Of a stretch of DNA of 64,000 bases, positions 25,263-34,147 are shown piece by piece. Numbering within the stretch: position 1 is the first letter of the stretch; each line of letters starts with the position of its first letter. The position numbers and the translations under genes were made by a program. A model generated the notes under the pieces. The model had not been told where the DNA came from. It did not search any database and saw only the letters and a program-made list of their open reading frames with translations. The stretch comes from Kluyvera sp046569695 (GTDB lineage Bacteria > Pseudomonadota > Gammaproteobacteria > Enterobacterales > Enterobacteriaceae), in contig NZ_JBKHUI010000012.1 in the NCBI RefSeq assembly GCF_046569695.1, positions 1 through 64,000 on the forward strand, given 5' to 3'.

Positions 25263-26459
25263 ATGTTGCGAACCGGTTTTAATAATGCGCGGGTCAGGCA
25301 GACCAACAAGCAGGTCTTTCTTGGTCATCTGTGGCGCGAAAAGCAGCTCAGTAAGTCCCGATTGGCGCAGATAACCGGGCTGTCGATCCCGGCGGTCAGC
25401 AATATTCTGCAGGAGCTGCTGGATGAAGGCCGTATTACCCATTCGCGAGAAAACCTCAGCCAGCGCGGGCTCAACAGCGGCAGCTTCCAGATCCCCACCG
25501 ACGGGGCCTGGCTGCTGTGTATGAACGTGTCACCCACCCATATCAGCAGCCAACTCGCCGATAGCCGCCTGTTACCCATCGGCGACGTACAGCACGAAAC
25601 CATTAGCGCCCCGCAACCCACCGCGCTGATTAGCGCGATTGCGACCCACTGGCGGCGGTACAGAAAGCAGCATCCGCAGGCCACCATCAACCTGGCGCTT
25701 GGCGTCCACGGGCAGGTCGACCCGGTGACCGGGGTATCGCAAACCATGCCGCAGGCACCGTGGAAAGCGCCGCTGGAGATCCGTTATCTACTCGAAGAAC
25801 AGCTGGGCATCCAGGTGCACCTGGATAATGACTGTGTGATGCTGGCGCTGGCGGAGAAATGGCAAAACCCGGCGGCGCTGGAGGATTTCTGCGTGATTAA
25901 CGTCGACTACGGCATTGGTTCATCGTTCGTGATTAACGACAGGATTTGGCGCGGTAGCCTGTATGGTTCGGGGCAAATTGGTCACACGATAATCAACCCC
26001 GACGGCATGGCCTGCGACTGCGGCCGCTACGGTTGCCTTGAGACGGTGGCATCGCTGAGCGCACTGAAAAAGCAGGCCCGTATCTGGCTAAAATCCCGCC
26101 CCGGCAACCAGAGCCTCGACCCCGATAATCTGACCACCGCTCAGTTGATCGACGCCTGGCGGCGTGGAGAAGGCCCGGTACGGGCGTGGGTGGAAAACGC
26201 GGCCAGCGCCATTGGGCTGAGTCTTTATAACTTTCTGAACATTCTCAATATTAACCAGATCTGGCTGTATGGTCGAAGCTGCGCCTTTGGCGAACCCTGG
26301 CTAAACACCATTATCCGTCAGACCGGGTTTAACCCTTTCGATCACGGCGATACGCCGAAAATTAAGGCCACGCAGATTGGATTCGGTCAATTGACCCCGG
26401 GGCAGCAGTTACTGGGCAGCGGCTATCTCTACGTCGAGGCGTTGCTGAGTGAAGTTTAA
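25263..26459 (+). CDS. ROK-family transcription regulator, YphH-like
   Basis: NagC/Mlc/XylR-type repressor, 398 aa. An N-terminal winged HTH (about 20-75; SKSRLAQITGLSIPAVSNILQELL) is followed by a ROK sugar-kinase-like domain. The zinc motif CDCGRYGCLE and GIGSSFVINDRIWRGS are visible. The phosphate-loop part is present but the protein is probably a sugar sensor, not a kinase. It resembles E. coli YphH. It is divergent from the DUF5107-porter-epimerase operon, which it probably represses in the absence of the cognate sugar. Confidence 0.88.
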   Translation: MLRTGFNNARVRQTNKQVFLGHLWREKQLSKSRLAQITGLSIPAVSNILQELLDEGRITHSRENLSQRGLNSGSFQIPTDGAWLLCMNVSPTHISSQLADSRLLPIGDVQHETISAPQPTALISAIATHWRRYRKQHPQATINLALGVHGQVDPVTGVSQTMPQAPWKAPLEIRYLLEEQLGIQVHLDNDCVMLALAEKWQNPAALEDFCVINVDYGIGSSFVINDRIWRGSLYGSGQIGHTIINPDGMACDCGRYGCLETVASLSALKKQARIWLKSRPGNQSLDPDNLTTAQLIDAWRRGEGPVRAWVENAASAIGLSLYNFLNILNINQIWLYGRSCAFGEPWLNTIIRQTGFNPFDHGDTPKIKATQIGFGQLTPGQQLLGSGYLYVEALLSEV

Positions 26460-26469
26460 CCGACACAAT

Positions 26470-26506
26470 GCAGCCCGGCCAAGCGTAGCGCCGCCGGAAT
26501 GGCTGC
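26470..26506. repeat. REP-like palindrome (CCCGGC family), copy 2
   Basis: A degenerate copy: GCAGCCCGGCC at its left end and CCGCCGGAATGGCTGC at its right, with the AAGCGTAGCG core shared with copy 3. It lies 3' of the ROK gene, before the terminator. Confidence 0.6.
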
Positions 26507-26510
26507 AATA

Positions 26511-26538
26511 AAAAAGCGGAGCCTGAGCTCCGCTTTTT
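26511..26538. terminator. Bidirectional terminator between ROK gene and cobB
   Basis: AAAAAGCGGAGC (26511-26522), loop CTGA, and GCTCCGCTTTTT (26527-26538). The perfect 12-bp stem with A and T tracts works for both convergent genes. Confidence 0.92.
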
Positions 26539-26556
26539 ATCGGCATAACCAAACCA

Positions 26557-27378
26557 TCAAAGTTCTTTCAGCAGCTTCGCCACAAACGCTGGCACCACTT
26601 CGCTCGCCAGACCATAGTGCTTCTCTTCAAACTCACTACCGACCTGACTTGGCTCAAGATTCAGCTCGACGGTGTGCGCGCCGTGCAGCTTCGCTTCGTG
26701 AACAAAACCCGCCGCCGGATAAACATGCCCTGACGTGCCGATGGCGATAAAGATATCCGCCCTCGCCAGCGCCATATAAATATGGTCCATCTCAAACGGC
26801 ATTTCGCCAAACCAGACGATATGCGGGCGCAGCGGCGCCGGGAACTGGCAGCAGTGGCAGCGATCGTCTACTGTCAGGTCACCCGGCCAGTCAAAGACCT
26901 GGCCGCTTTGGGTGCAGCGCACCTTCAGCAGTTCACCGTGCATGTGCAGCACGTTTTTGTTGCCCGCGCGTTCATGCAGATTGTCGATGTTCTGCGTCAC
27001 CACCAGCACATACTCGCCCAGCGCCTCTTCCAGCCTTGCCAGCGCCAGATGCGCCGGGTTCGGCGCAATCTCCGCCTGCTGGAGCTGACGGCGACGTTCG
27101 TTGTAGAAGCGCTGCACCAGCTCAGGATCGCGGTGATAGCCTTCCGGCGTCGCCACATCCTCAACCCGATGCTCTTCCCAAAGCCCGTCCGCCGCGCGGA
27201 AGGTCCGAATGCCCGACTCCGCCGAAATGCCTGCGCCCGTCAGTACGACCACTCTTGGTTTATCCATCTCTTCTGGCATCACCCTGTCCGTAAAGAAAAT
27301 TCGCTGGCGCAGACGCTGGCGCAGCTGACGTTTATTCCGACGAAAACGGCTCAATCGATGTAAGCGGCGCGACTGCAT
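26557..27378 (-). CDS. cobB: NAD-dependent protein deacylase CobB
   Basis: Sirtuin that removes acetyl, succinyl and related groups from lysines, for example from Acs in E. coli. The 273 aa include the Arg-rich N-terminal extension of the long isoform (RRLHRLSRFRRNKRQLRQR). An internal start near Met34 or Met39 would give the short form known in E. coli. NAD-binding GAGISAESGIRTFR, TQNIDNLHERAG and catalytic His in HMHGEL are visible, with zinc cysteines in RCTQSG and RCHCCQFP. It follows nagK by 12 bases and probably shares its mRNA. Confidence 0.96.
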   Translation of the reverse strand: MQSRRLHRLSRFRRNKRQLRQRLRQRIFFTDRVMPEEMDKPRVVVLTGAGISAESGIRTFRAADGLWEEHRVEDVATPEGYHRDPELVQRFYNERRRQLQQAEIAPNPAHLALARLEEALGEYVLVVTQNIDNLHERAGNKNVLHMHGELLKVRCTQSGQVFDWPGDLTVDDRCHCCQFPAPLRPHIVWFGEMPFEMDHIYMALARADIFIAIGTSGHVYPAAGFVHEAKLHGAHTVELNLEPSQVGSEFEEKHYGLASEVVPAFVAKLLKEL

Positions 27379-27390
27379 ATCTACTCCATG

Positions 27391-28302
27391 TTAGTTGGTC
27401 AGATGAAGGAACGCCGCGCCGCGCATCCCCCCTGCATCACCGTGACGAGCGCACTCAATGCGCGGCGTACGGGCTACAGGCAGTAAATGACGCGGTAAGC
27501 GGTGCGCTAGTCCATCGGCGATCGCTGTAAAATTAGATAACCCACCGCCGAGCACCACCAGATCCGGGTCGACGATAGTCAGGATGTTGCCAAGGCACAC
27601 CGCAAGCAAGTCCAGATAACGTTCAACGTGCTCACGCGCGTTGTGGTCTCCTTGCTGCCAGAGGGCAACAATTTCCGGCGAGGTCAGCGGCTGCTGGTAA
27701 AAATGTTCGTACAGCCACGCAAAACCACGACCGGATAAATAGTTTTCAATGCAGCCAGACTGACCGCAGCCGCAGCGGGTAAGTGGAAAATCACGCCCTA
27801 CTACCTCCAGCGCATCCACCGGCAGGCGAATATGGCCAAACTCGCCGGTGATATAGCTATGACCAGTAATCGATTTACCGTTCAGCACGATACCGCCGCC
27901 AACGCCGGTGCCGAGAATCAGCCCCATCACCAGCGGATACTGGGTGAATTCGTCGTCCCAGGCTTCGGAAATCGCGAAGCAGTTAGCGTCGTTGTCCAGA
28001 CGGACGTCGCGATCGAGCAGACGACTTAAGTCCGCACGCAACGGTTTACCGCTGGCCGCCGGGACGTTAGCCGCGTACAGCAAACCGCCTTCGGTTTCCG
28101 GCATGCCGGGAATGCCTATCCCCACCGTACCCCGACAGTCAAAGCGTTCGTCGGCCTCTTTGACCAGCGCGATAACCGCGTCAAGAAAGCTTTCATAGCT
28201 CTCTTTCGGTGTGGGAACGCGCGTTTCCCACCGTAGCTGGCGCGATGAATCAAATACGCCAAGTGCAATCTTGCTGCCGCCAATGTCAAATCCGTAATGC
28301 AT
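27391..28302 (-). CDS. nagK: N-acetyl-D-glucosamine kinase
   Basis: ROK-family kinase phosphorylating GlcNAc recovered from cell-wall recycling. The 303 aa from 28302 match the E. coli length; an adjacent ATG at 28305 has slightly better spacing from GAGGA and would add one Met. The ATP loop GFDIGGSKIALG, substrate segment LDNDANCFAISEAWDDE, catalytic Asp within it, and zinc motif CGCGQSGCIENY are present. It is in the cobB-nagK unit, downstream of lolCDE on the same strand. Confidence 0.95.
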   Translation of the reverse strand: MHYGFDIGGSKIALGVFDSSRQLRWETRVPTPKESYESFLDAVIALVKEADERFDCRGTVGIGIPGMPETEGGLLYAANVPAASGKPLRADLSRLLDRDVRLDNDANCFAISEAWDDEFTQYPLVMGLILGTGVGGGIVLNGKSITGHSYITGEFGHIRLPVDALEVVGRDFPLTRCGCGQSGCIENYLSGRGFAWLYEHFYQQPLTSPEIVALWQQGDHNAREHVERYLDLLAVCLGNILTIVDPDLVVLGGGLSNFTAIADGLAHRLPRHLLPVARTPRIECARHGDAGGMRGAAFLHLTN

Positions 28303-28362
28303 CATTGTTCATTCCTCTAACTGACGCGCGCAGCAGCAAGGCCACACGGTCAGGACGTCAAA

Positions 28363-29607
28363 TTACTGGCCACTCAGCACCCTCGCAGGGTCGATTCGGC
28401 TGGCGCGACGGGCGGGATACCAGCTCGCCAGCAGACTCAGCAACAGTGCCGTGACCAGCACATAAACGACATCCAGCCAGTGCAATTCAGACGGCAGGAA
28501 GTCGATAAAATAGATGTCGCCAGATAAGAACTGGTGACCAATAAGTTTTTCAATCACGTTGATAATGTTGGTCAGGTACAGGGAACAAAGCACCCCAATC
28601 ACCACGCCACACACGCTGCCCAACAGGCCAGCCAATAAACCATACCACACGAAAATGGCGCGAATCAGCCCGTCTTTGGCGCCCAGTGTGCGCAGCACCG
28701 CAATATCGCTGCTTTTATCTTTCACCGCCATCACCAGCGTGGAGACGATGTTAAAGCAGGCCACGCCAATCACCAGCACCATCGCCAGATACATGATGGC
28801 GCGGATCATCTGGATGTCGCGGTACATGTAGCCGTAGGTGCCGATCCAGCTTTTGATGTAGACATAATTGTTGGTCACTTCGCCTGCGTCGCGCACCAGC
28901 TTGTTGGCGTTAAAGACGTCGTTCACCTTGATGGCGATACCGGAGATGCTCTCGCCCATGTCGAGATACTGCTGGGCATCCTGCATCGGGATCATCGCAA
29001 AACTGTGGTCGAGCTGGCCGCTCAGCTGCAGAATCCCCGTCACGTGCAGGCGCACGCGTTTTGGCTGCAGCAGCTTATGTTCCGGATTCGAGTTCGGGAT
29101 CATGATAGAAACCCAATCTCCCGCCTTCACCTTCAGCGCATCGGCCACGCCTTTGCCGAGAATAATCTGCTGCTCACCGGCTTTAAAATTAGCCCATGCT
29201 TCCGCCTGGATAAAACGCGGCAGCGCGCTGAGCTTGCTCTCCTGCACCGGATCAACGCCTTTCACCTGGATGGCGCGCAGGTTGCTGCCGCTCTCGACCA
29301 GGCCGGTAAAGTTGATGTACGGCGCCGCGGCTTCAATACCCTTCACCGCTTCCACTTTTGGCAGCACGTTCTGCCAGTGATTCCACGGCTGGTTCACCGC
29401 TTCAATTTCACCGTGCGGCACCACCGCCAGAATGCGGTTATTCAGCTCACGCTCAAAACCGTTCATGGCGCTGAGGCCAACGATCAGCACCGCTACGCCC
29501 AGCGCGATACCGACCGTAGAGATAACGGAAATCAGCGACACCATGCCGCCGCGCCGACGGCCGCGACTAAAGCGCAGGCCGATCAGTAACGAGAGGGACG
29601 GAGCCAT
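28363..29607 (-). CDS. lolE: Lipoprotein release complex membrane subunit LolE
   Basis: Half of the LolC-LolE membrane pair of the LolCDE transporter, which extracts lipoproteins from the inner membrane and passes them to LolA. In E. coli LolE is the subunit that first binds lipoproteins. The 414 aa have an N-terminal TM helix (about 24-48), a large periplasmic domain, and three helices in a C-terminal FtsX domain (from about 265). Its start overlaps the lolD stop by one base. Confidence 0.97.
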   Translation of the reverse strand: MAPSLSLLIGLRFSRGRRRGGMVSLISVISTVGIALGVAVLIVGLSAMNGFERELNNRILAVVPHGEIEAVNQPWNHWQNVLPKVEAVKGIEAAAPYINFTGLVESGSNLRAIQVKGVDPVQESKLSALPRFIQAEAWANFKAGEQQIILGKGVADALKVKAGDWVSIMIPNSNPEHKLLQPKRVRLHVTGILQLSGQLDHSFAMIPMQDAQQYLDMGESISGIAIKVNDVFNANKLVRDAGEVTNNYVYIKSWIGTYGYMYRDIQMIRAIMYLAMVLVIGVACFNIVSTLVMAVKDKSSDIAVLRTLGAKDGLIRAIFVWYGLLAGLLGSVCGVVIGVLCSLYLTNIINVIEKLIGHQFLSGDIYFIDFLPSELHWLDVVYVLVTALLLSLLASWYPARRASRIDPARVLSGQ

Positions 29608-30308
29608 TAATGCGCTCCCATCAGGGTCAACTGGTCGCTCAGGTGGCCATCGCGCATTTCGAGCTGGCGGCCCATCCGTTTCGCCAATTGAAGGTCGTGC
29701 GTCACCACCAGGAAGGCGGTGCCCTGCGACTGATTCAGTTCGCCCAGCAGTTTGAAGATGCTGTCGGCGTTTTTCGCATCAAGGTTACCGGTTGGTTCAT
29801 CGGCCAGTACCAGACGCGGGTTATTCACCAGCGCACGGGCAATCGCCACGCGCTGACGTTCGCCGCCGGAAAGCTCCGACGGACGGTGATGAGCACGATG
29901 CTCAAGCCCAACCGCCTTCAGCATTTCCAGCGCGCGCGTGTTGATTTCGGCGGTTTTCTTTTTGCCAATCAGCAGCGGCATCGCCACGTTTTCCAGCGCG
30001 GTAAAGTCCGGCAGCAGATGGTGGAACTGGTAGATAAAACCGAGTTTCTGGTTACGCAGCTCCGCTTTCGCCGCCGCAGAGAGCTTGCTCATCGGCTGGC
30101 CGCTGAAAATCACGTCGCCGGTGGTTGGCGTATCCAGCCCGCCGAGCAGGTGCAGCAGCGTACTTTTGCCGGAACCGGAGGTGCCGACAATCGCCATCAT
30201 TTCGCCTTCGCCAATGCTGAAGCTGACATTGTGCAGAACGTCGGTTTGCACATTGCCTTCCTGATAGCGTTTGCACAGGTTGTCGCATTGCAACAGGATC
30301 TTATTCAT
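29607..30308 (-). CDS. lolD: Lipoprotein release ATPase LolD
   Basis: ATPase of the LolCDE complex. The 233 aa from the ATG at 30308 match E. coli. A further 30 in-frame codons upstream lie inside lolC and were rejected. It has Walker A GTSGSGKST, signature LSGGERQRVAIAR, Walker B LVLADEPTGNLD and the switch His in VVTHDLQL. The start overlaps the end of lolC by 8 bases, showing tight coupling. Confidence 0.98.
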   Translation of the reverse strand: MNKILLQCDNLCKRYQEGNVQTDVLHNVSFSIGEGEMMAIVGTSGSGKSTLLHLLGGLDTPTTGDVIFSGQPMSKLSAAAKAELRNQKLGFIYQFHHLLPDFTALENVAMPLLIGKKKTAEINTRALEMLKAVGLEHRAHHRPSELSGGERQRVAIARALVNNPRLVLADEPTGNLDAKNADSIFKLLGELNQSQGTAFLVVTHDLQLAKRMGRQLEMRDGHLSDQLTLMGAH

Positions 30309-31500
30309 AACGTAAAGCCTCAGCGGGTTGAGTGGCGGCAGCGCGCCAGGAAGGGTAAAGCGTCGACAGCAGCGCCAGGGCCATCGCCACCAGCGCAATC
30401 ACGATAACCTGCAACGGTTCGATGGCAACTGGCAGCGCCGCGCCGTCGAGGAACGCGCCGATAATCGGCATTAAATTGTTGAGCTGGCTGGCCAGAAGTA
30501 CGCCAAGCACCGCGCCTAACAGTGCGCCGATAATGCCCGCGCTGGCGCCCTGCACCATAAAGACGGTGAGGATTTGGCGCGGCGTTAGCCCCTGGGTTTG
30601 CAGAATGGCGACTTCGCCCTGCTTCTCCATGACCATCAGCCCCAGCGAGGTGATGATGTTAAACGCGGCAACGGCGATGATCAGGCTCAGCAGCAGCCCC
30701 ATCATGTTTTTTTCCATGCGCACGGCCTGGAACAGCTCGCCTTTACGTTCGCGCCAGTCCTGCCATTTGGTGCCCTGCGGCAGCGTTTGCTGGCTCAGGG
30801 TATCTACCTGCAGCGGTTTATCCAGCCACAGACGCCAGCCGGTGATATTCCCCAGCGGGTAGAGCATCAGGCGGGAGGCATCCTGAATATTGACCAGCAT
30901 CTGGTAACCGTCGACCTCGCTGTTAGCAGCAAAGGTACCAATCACCGTGAACAGGCGCTGGCTCGGCAGACGGCCCATCGGCGTAAACTGGCTGGCAGAA
31001 GGCACCATCACGCGAATTTGATCGCCACGGTTAACCCCGAGCTGCCCGGCGAGCTGCTCGCCAAGAATGACGTTATATTTTCCGGCGGTAAGATCGGTCT
31101 GTTTGACGTTGACCAGATACGGCGTGAGCGGATCTTTTTGCGCCGGGTCAATCCCCAGCATCACCCCGACCGACACGCTACGCGCACTTTGCAGCACCAC
31201 ATCACCGGTGGTGAGCGGCGCAACGCGCGTTACGCCCTGTAGCTTCGCGCTCGATTCCGGGTGCTGTTGCGGGTTGAGGGAACCCTGATCCGCCGTCAGA
31301 ATGGCCTGCGGCATCAGCCCCAGGATGTTGTTTTGCAGCTCGCGTTCAAAGCCGTTCATCACCGAAAGTACGGTCACCAGCGCCATCACGCCAAGCGTGA
31401 TGCCGATAGTCGACAGCCAGGAAACAAAGCGACCGAAGCGGTCCGCTGCTCGCCCACGCATGTAGCGCAGGCCGATAAATAGTGCGACAGGTTGGTACAT
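30301..31500 (-). CDS. lolC: Lipoprotein release complex membrane subunit LolC
   Basis: Membrane subunit that recruits LolA to LolCDE. The 399 aa from the ATG at 31500 (MYQPVALFIGLRYMRGRAAD) match E. coli; 37 further upstream codons have no family likeness. TM1 lies at about 20-45, followed by the periplasmic domain and three C-terminal helices (about 265-385). It is the first gene of lolCDE. It is divergent from yjdF, whereas in K-12 it neighbours ycfT. Confidence 0.97.
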   Translation of the reverse strand: MYQPVALFIGLRYMRGRAADRFGRFVSWLSTIGITLGVMALVTVLSVMNGFERELQNNILGLMPQAILTADQGSLNPQQHPESSAKLQGVTRVAPLTTGDVVLQSARSVSVGVMLGIDPAQKDPLTPYLVNVKQTDLTAGKYNVILGEQLAGQLGVNRGDQIRVMVPSASQFTPMGRLPSQRLFTVIGTFAANSEVDGYQMLVNIQDASRLMLYPLGNITGWRLWLDKPLQVDTLSQQTLPQGTKWQDWRERKGELFQAVRMEKNMMGLLLSLIIAVAAFNIITSLGLMVMEKQGEVAILQTQGLTPRQILTVFMVQGASAGIIGALLGAVLGVLLASQLNNLMPIIGAFLDGAALPVAIEPLQVIVIALVAMALALLSTLYPSWRAAATQPAEALRYE

Positions 31501-31669
31501 GTAATCCGTCTGGTTGCTGAAAGCAGATGCACGAGTATATAAGCGAAAGCAGGATGGGTAAATGACTGAACCGTAAGCGCAAGGCTGACAATCGCTGACG
31601 AAAGGATGCAAACATTGAAATTTTGGCCGTCACGGACAATAGTGTTGTTTTCCCTTTATTTGCGAATTC

Positions 31670-32296
31670 ATGATGATCCGCACCGTTAATCCTCTGCTGT
31701 TATCCGCAGGCGCGGCGCTTCTGGCGCTGTTCCTGATTTATACCGGCGTGAGCGCCGATGAAAAAGTGACCTGGCTAATGGAAGTCACCCCGGTGATTAT
31801 CGTTGTGCCGCTGCTGCTATTCACGGCGAAACGCTATCCCCTCACCCCACTGCTTTACACGCTGATTTTCTTTCACGCCATTATTCTGATGGTCGGCGGT
31901 CAGTACACCTACGCGAAGGTGCCGATTGGCTTTGACGTGCAGGCCTGGTTTGACCTCAGCCGTAACCCGTACGACAAACTGGGGCATTTCTTCCAGGGGC
32001 TGGTACCGGCGCTGGCGACGCGCGAAATCCTGCTGCGCGGGCACATTGTACGCGGGCGTAAAATGCTGGCGTTTCTGGTCTGCTGCGTAGCGCTCGCCAT
32101 TAGCGCAACCTACGAGCTGATTGAGTGGTGGGCGGCGTTGGCAATGGGGCAAGGTGCGGATGATTTTCTCGGCACCCAGGGTGACCCGTGGGATACCCAG
32201 TCGGATATGTTCTGCGCGCTGCTGGGTGCACTCACCACGGTGATTGTGCTGGCGGGCTGGCACTGCCGACAGTTAAAAGCTGCCGGATGGCGCTAA
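31670..32296 (+). CDS. yjdF: DUF2238 membrane protein YjdF
   Basis: Inner-membrane protein of unknown function, 208 aa (209 in E. coli). At least five hydrophobic helices are visible. The conserved polar core is DKLGHFFQGLVPALATREIL, ELIEWW and LGTQGDPWDTQSDMFCALLGA, whose charged residues in the membrane resemble an active site; this is inference. In K-12 yjdF neighbours melAB, and here it again sits by the melibiose genes, convergent with them. The 3' end overlaps a REP unit, which encodes the last five residues or so. Confidence 0.85.
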   Translation: MMIRTVNPLLLSAGAALLALFLIYTGVSADEKVTWLMEVTPVIIVVPLLLFTAKRYPLTPLLYTLIFFHAIILMVGGQYTYAKVPIGFDVQAWFDLSRNPYDKLGHFFQGLVPALATREILLRGHIVRGRKMLAFLVCCVALAISATYELIEWWAALAMGQGADDFLGTQGDPWDTQSDMFCALLGALTTVIVLAGWHCRQLKAAGWR

Positions 32297-32360
32297 CGCT
32301 TATCCGGCCTACAGTGAACATCCCGTAGGCCGGATAAGGCACTTGCGCCGCTATTCGGCA
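32281..32360. repeat. BIME overlapping the yjdF stop codon
   Basis: A REP unit at about 32281-32312 (TGCCGGATGGCG to TATCCGGCCTAC) covers the yjdF stop at 32294-32296. A second, inverted and degenerate unit starts GTAGGCCGGATAAGGC at 32325. It separates convergent yjdF and the SemiSWEET gene. Confidence 0.8.
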
Positions 32361-32376
32361 ATCCTCGCAATATTCC

Positions 32377-32631
32377 CTAGCCGCGACGGAACTTGATAAT
32401 CAAAATCGGCATGGCGAACAGCAGCGTCATCAAATTCGCCATGCTGACCGCCGTATCCTCAATCATCACGCCGTAAATCAGCCACATCACCAGCCCGCAT
32501 ACGAACATGATGTACATCAGGCCGGAGATCCCCTGGGTGTTGCGGGTGACGATAACCTTGATGGCCTGCGGTAAGAACGATAGCGTCGTCAGGCAGGCGG
32601 CCAGATAGCCAATCACAGAAGCCCATTCCAT
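32377..32631 (-). CDS. SemiSWEET-type sugar transporter
   Basis: Small PQ-loop (MtN3) membrane protein of 84 aa with three predicted helices (about 5-24, 36-55 and 61-80), the size of bacterial SemiSWEETs, which dimerise to move sugars down a gradient. The Pro-Gln motif lies in SFLPQAIKVI, and the family residues GISGLMYIMF and the polar N in MANLMTLLF are present. It starts 2 bases after the melB stop, so it is the third gene of melAB and probably co-translated. K-12 melAB has no such gene. The sugar carried is probably melibiose or a product of its hydrolysis, but this is inference. Confidence 0.85.
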   Translation of the reverse strand: MEWASVIGYLAACLTTLSFLPQAIKVIVTRNTQGISGLMYIMFVCGLVMWLIYGVMIEDTAVSMANLMTLLFAMPILIIKFRRG

Positions 32632-32633
32632 GA

Positions 32634-34064
32634 TTACGCCTGCGCATCGCGAGTAACAGCAAGCGGGCTTACCGGCACCTCTTGCGGTGCGGCGGGCGTC
32701 TGCACTTTGCGGTATTTATCCAACAGGTGAATCTGAATTTTACGCAACCGATCGCCGTTCAGACGGTAGAAGCGGAAATAGAGCACCAGAGTCACGATAA
32801 AGAACAGCGCAGGCAGTACGATCATAATGAACTGCATGCCCATAATGGTTTGGGCAGACTGCGCCACGTTAGGGGTATAGCCAATCACCCCCAGCACGAC
32901 GGCGATAAAGAATGCGGCAAAGGCCGAGCCCCCTTTCACCACCATGGTTTGCACCGAGTAGGCGATGCTCTCACAACGAACATGGAGCTTAAATTCGCCG
33001 TAATCCACGGTATCCGCCACCATAATCACCTGCAGCACCCAGAACAGCGCGGTGCCAACGTTGAGGAAGATACCGGCTATCACAATCAGCGGGGCGTTAT
33101 GGTAGCCCGCCCATGCCATCGCAAAGAGTCCTGCACAGCTGATGACCGGCAGTATTGATGCGCCAGCCCACAAAATCCGTCGAGAGAGTGCGTTAACCAG
33201 CCGAGGGAAGAAGATAAGCGTCAGCAGGTTTGCGCCACCCGCGTAGGAAAGATAGTACGGGAACAGATCCGCGTCGCCGATCACATAGGTGAAGTAGTAG
33301 ATAGCAAAGCCGTTGATGATATTCGAGGCGATGTTATAGGCCAGCGCCATTCCTAACAGGCAGGAGAGCTGATCGTTTTTGTAGATGAGCCCGACAATTG
33401 ATTTTAAGGTGATGCGCGAGCTGTCCGCTGACGCCTGGCTATCCGAAGAGAACACCTCATGGACGTTACGCAGCGTGACAATCGTCGAGACGATAAAGAA
33501 CGCGATCAGCACCAGCGTGAACATCTGAAAACCGAAGCCCCTGTCCGCCCCGCCAACATAGTTCACAAACGGCAGCGTTATCCCGGCGGTGACAAACCCC
33601 GCCAGACTGGCGAAGAAGCGCGGATAAGGTACTAACTGTTCGCGTTCGCGTTTATCCAGCGTTATCGTCGGTACCAGCGACCAGAATGGAATATCCATAA
33701 TGGTATAGGTCATGCCCCACAATATGTAGGTCACGCAGACAAACACCACCTGAGCGGTGCCTTCAAACAGATGCGCGCTGAACAGCAGGAACAGCACCAG
33801 CGAATTCGCCAGGGTACCCACCAGGATCCACGGTTTAAACTTGCCCCACCGTGAGCGGGTCGCGTTAACAATCCAGCCCATAATGGGATCGTTAATCGCA
33901 TCCCATATGCGCGCCACCAGAAACAGCGTGCCCACCAGGCCTACCGATAATCCCACCACGTCGGTGTAGTAATACATCAGGTACATGTAGACGATACCGA
34001 TGGCGAAATCCTTACCAAACGCACCGAATCCGTAACTAAGTTTTGTTGTCAGAGAGATGCTCAT
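32634..34064 (-). CDS. melB: Melibiose:cation symporter MelB
   Basis: GPH-family permease with twelve helices that imports melibiose with Na+, Li+ or H+ in E. coli. The 476 aa start at the ATG at 34064 (MSISLTTKLSYGFGAFGKDF), which matches E. coli; the 37 upstream in-frame codons are not family-like. The cation-site helices contain the aspartates of the DAINDPIMGW motif and of YTDVVGL. The C-terminal tail differs from E. coli (ends VTRDAQA). It is preceded by melA with 83 bases between. Confidence 0.97.
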   Translation of the reverse strand: MSISLTTKLSYGFGAFGKDFAIGIVYMYLMYYYTDVVGLSVGLVGTLFLVARIWDAINDPIMGWIVNATRSRWGKFKPWILVGTLANSLVLFLLFSAHLFEGTAQVVFVCVTYILWGMTYTIMDIPFWSLVPTITLDKREREQLVPYPRFFASLAGFVTAGITLPFVNYVGGADRGFGFQMFTLVLIAFFIVSTIVTLRNVHEVFSSDSQASADSSRITLKSIVGLIYKNDQLSCLLGMALAYNIASNIINGFAIYYFTYVIGDADLFPYYLSYAGGANLLTLIFFPRLVNALSRRILWAGASILPVISCAGLFAMAWAGYHNAPLIVIAGIFLNVGTALFWVLQVIMVADTVDYGEFKLHVRCESIAYSVQTMVVKGGSAFAAFFIAVVLGVIGYTPNVAQSAQTIMGMQFIMIVLPALFFIVTLVLYFRFYRLNGDRLRKIQIHLLDKYRKVQTPAAPQEVPVSPLAVTRDAQA

Positions 34065-34116
34065 AGGGTACCGGGTCGCTGTTACCAGCGCCCGCCTTCT
34101 GTTATTAGAGAGGTAA

Positions 34117-34139
34117 GCGCCGGGTCTTACGCCCGGCGC
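34117..34139 (-). other. Hairpin between melA and melB
   Basis: GCGCCGGG (34117-34124) pairs with CCCGGCGC (34132-34139) around a 7-nt loop. It has no T-run, so it may stabilise the melA mRNA or reduce readthrough into melB. Confidence 0.45.
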
Positions 34140-34147
34140 GGTTGAAC

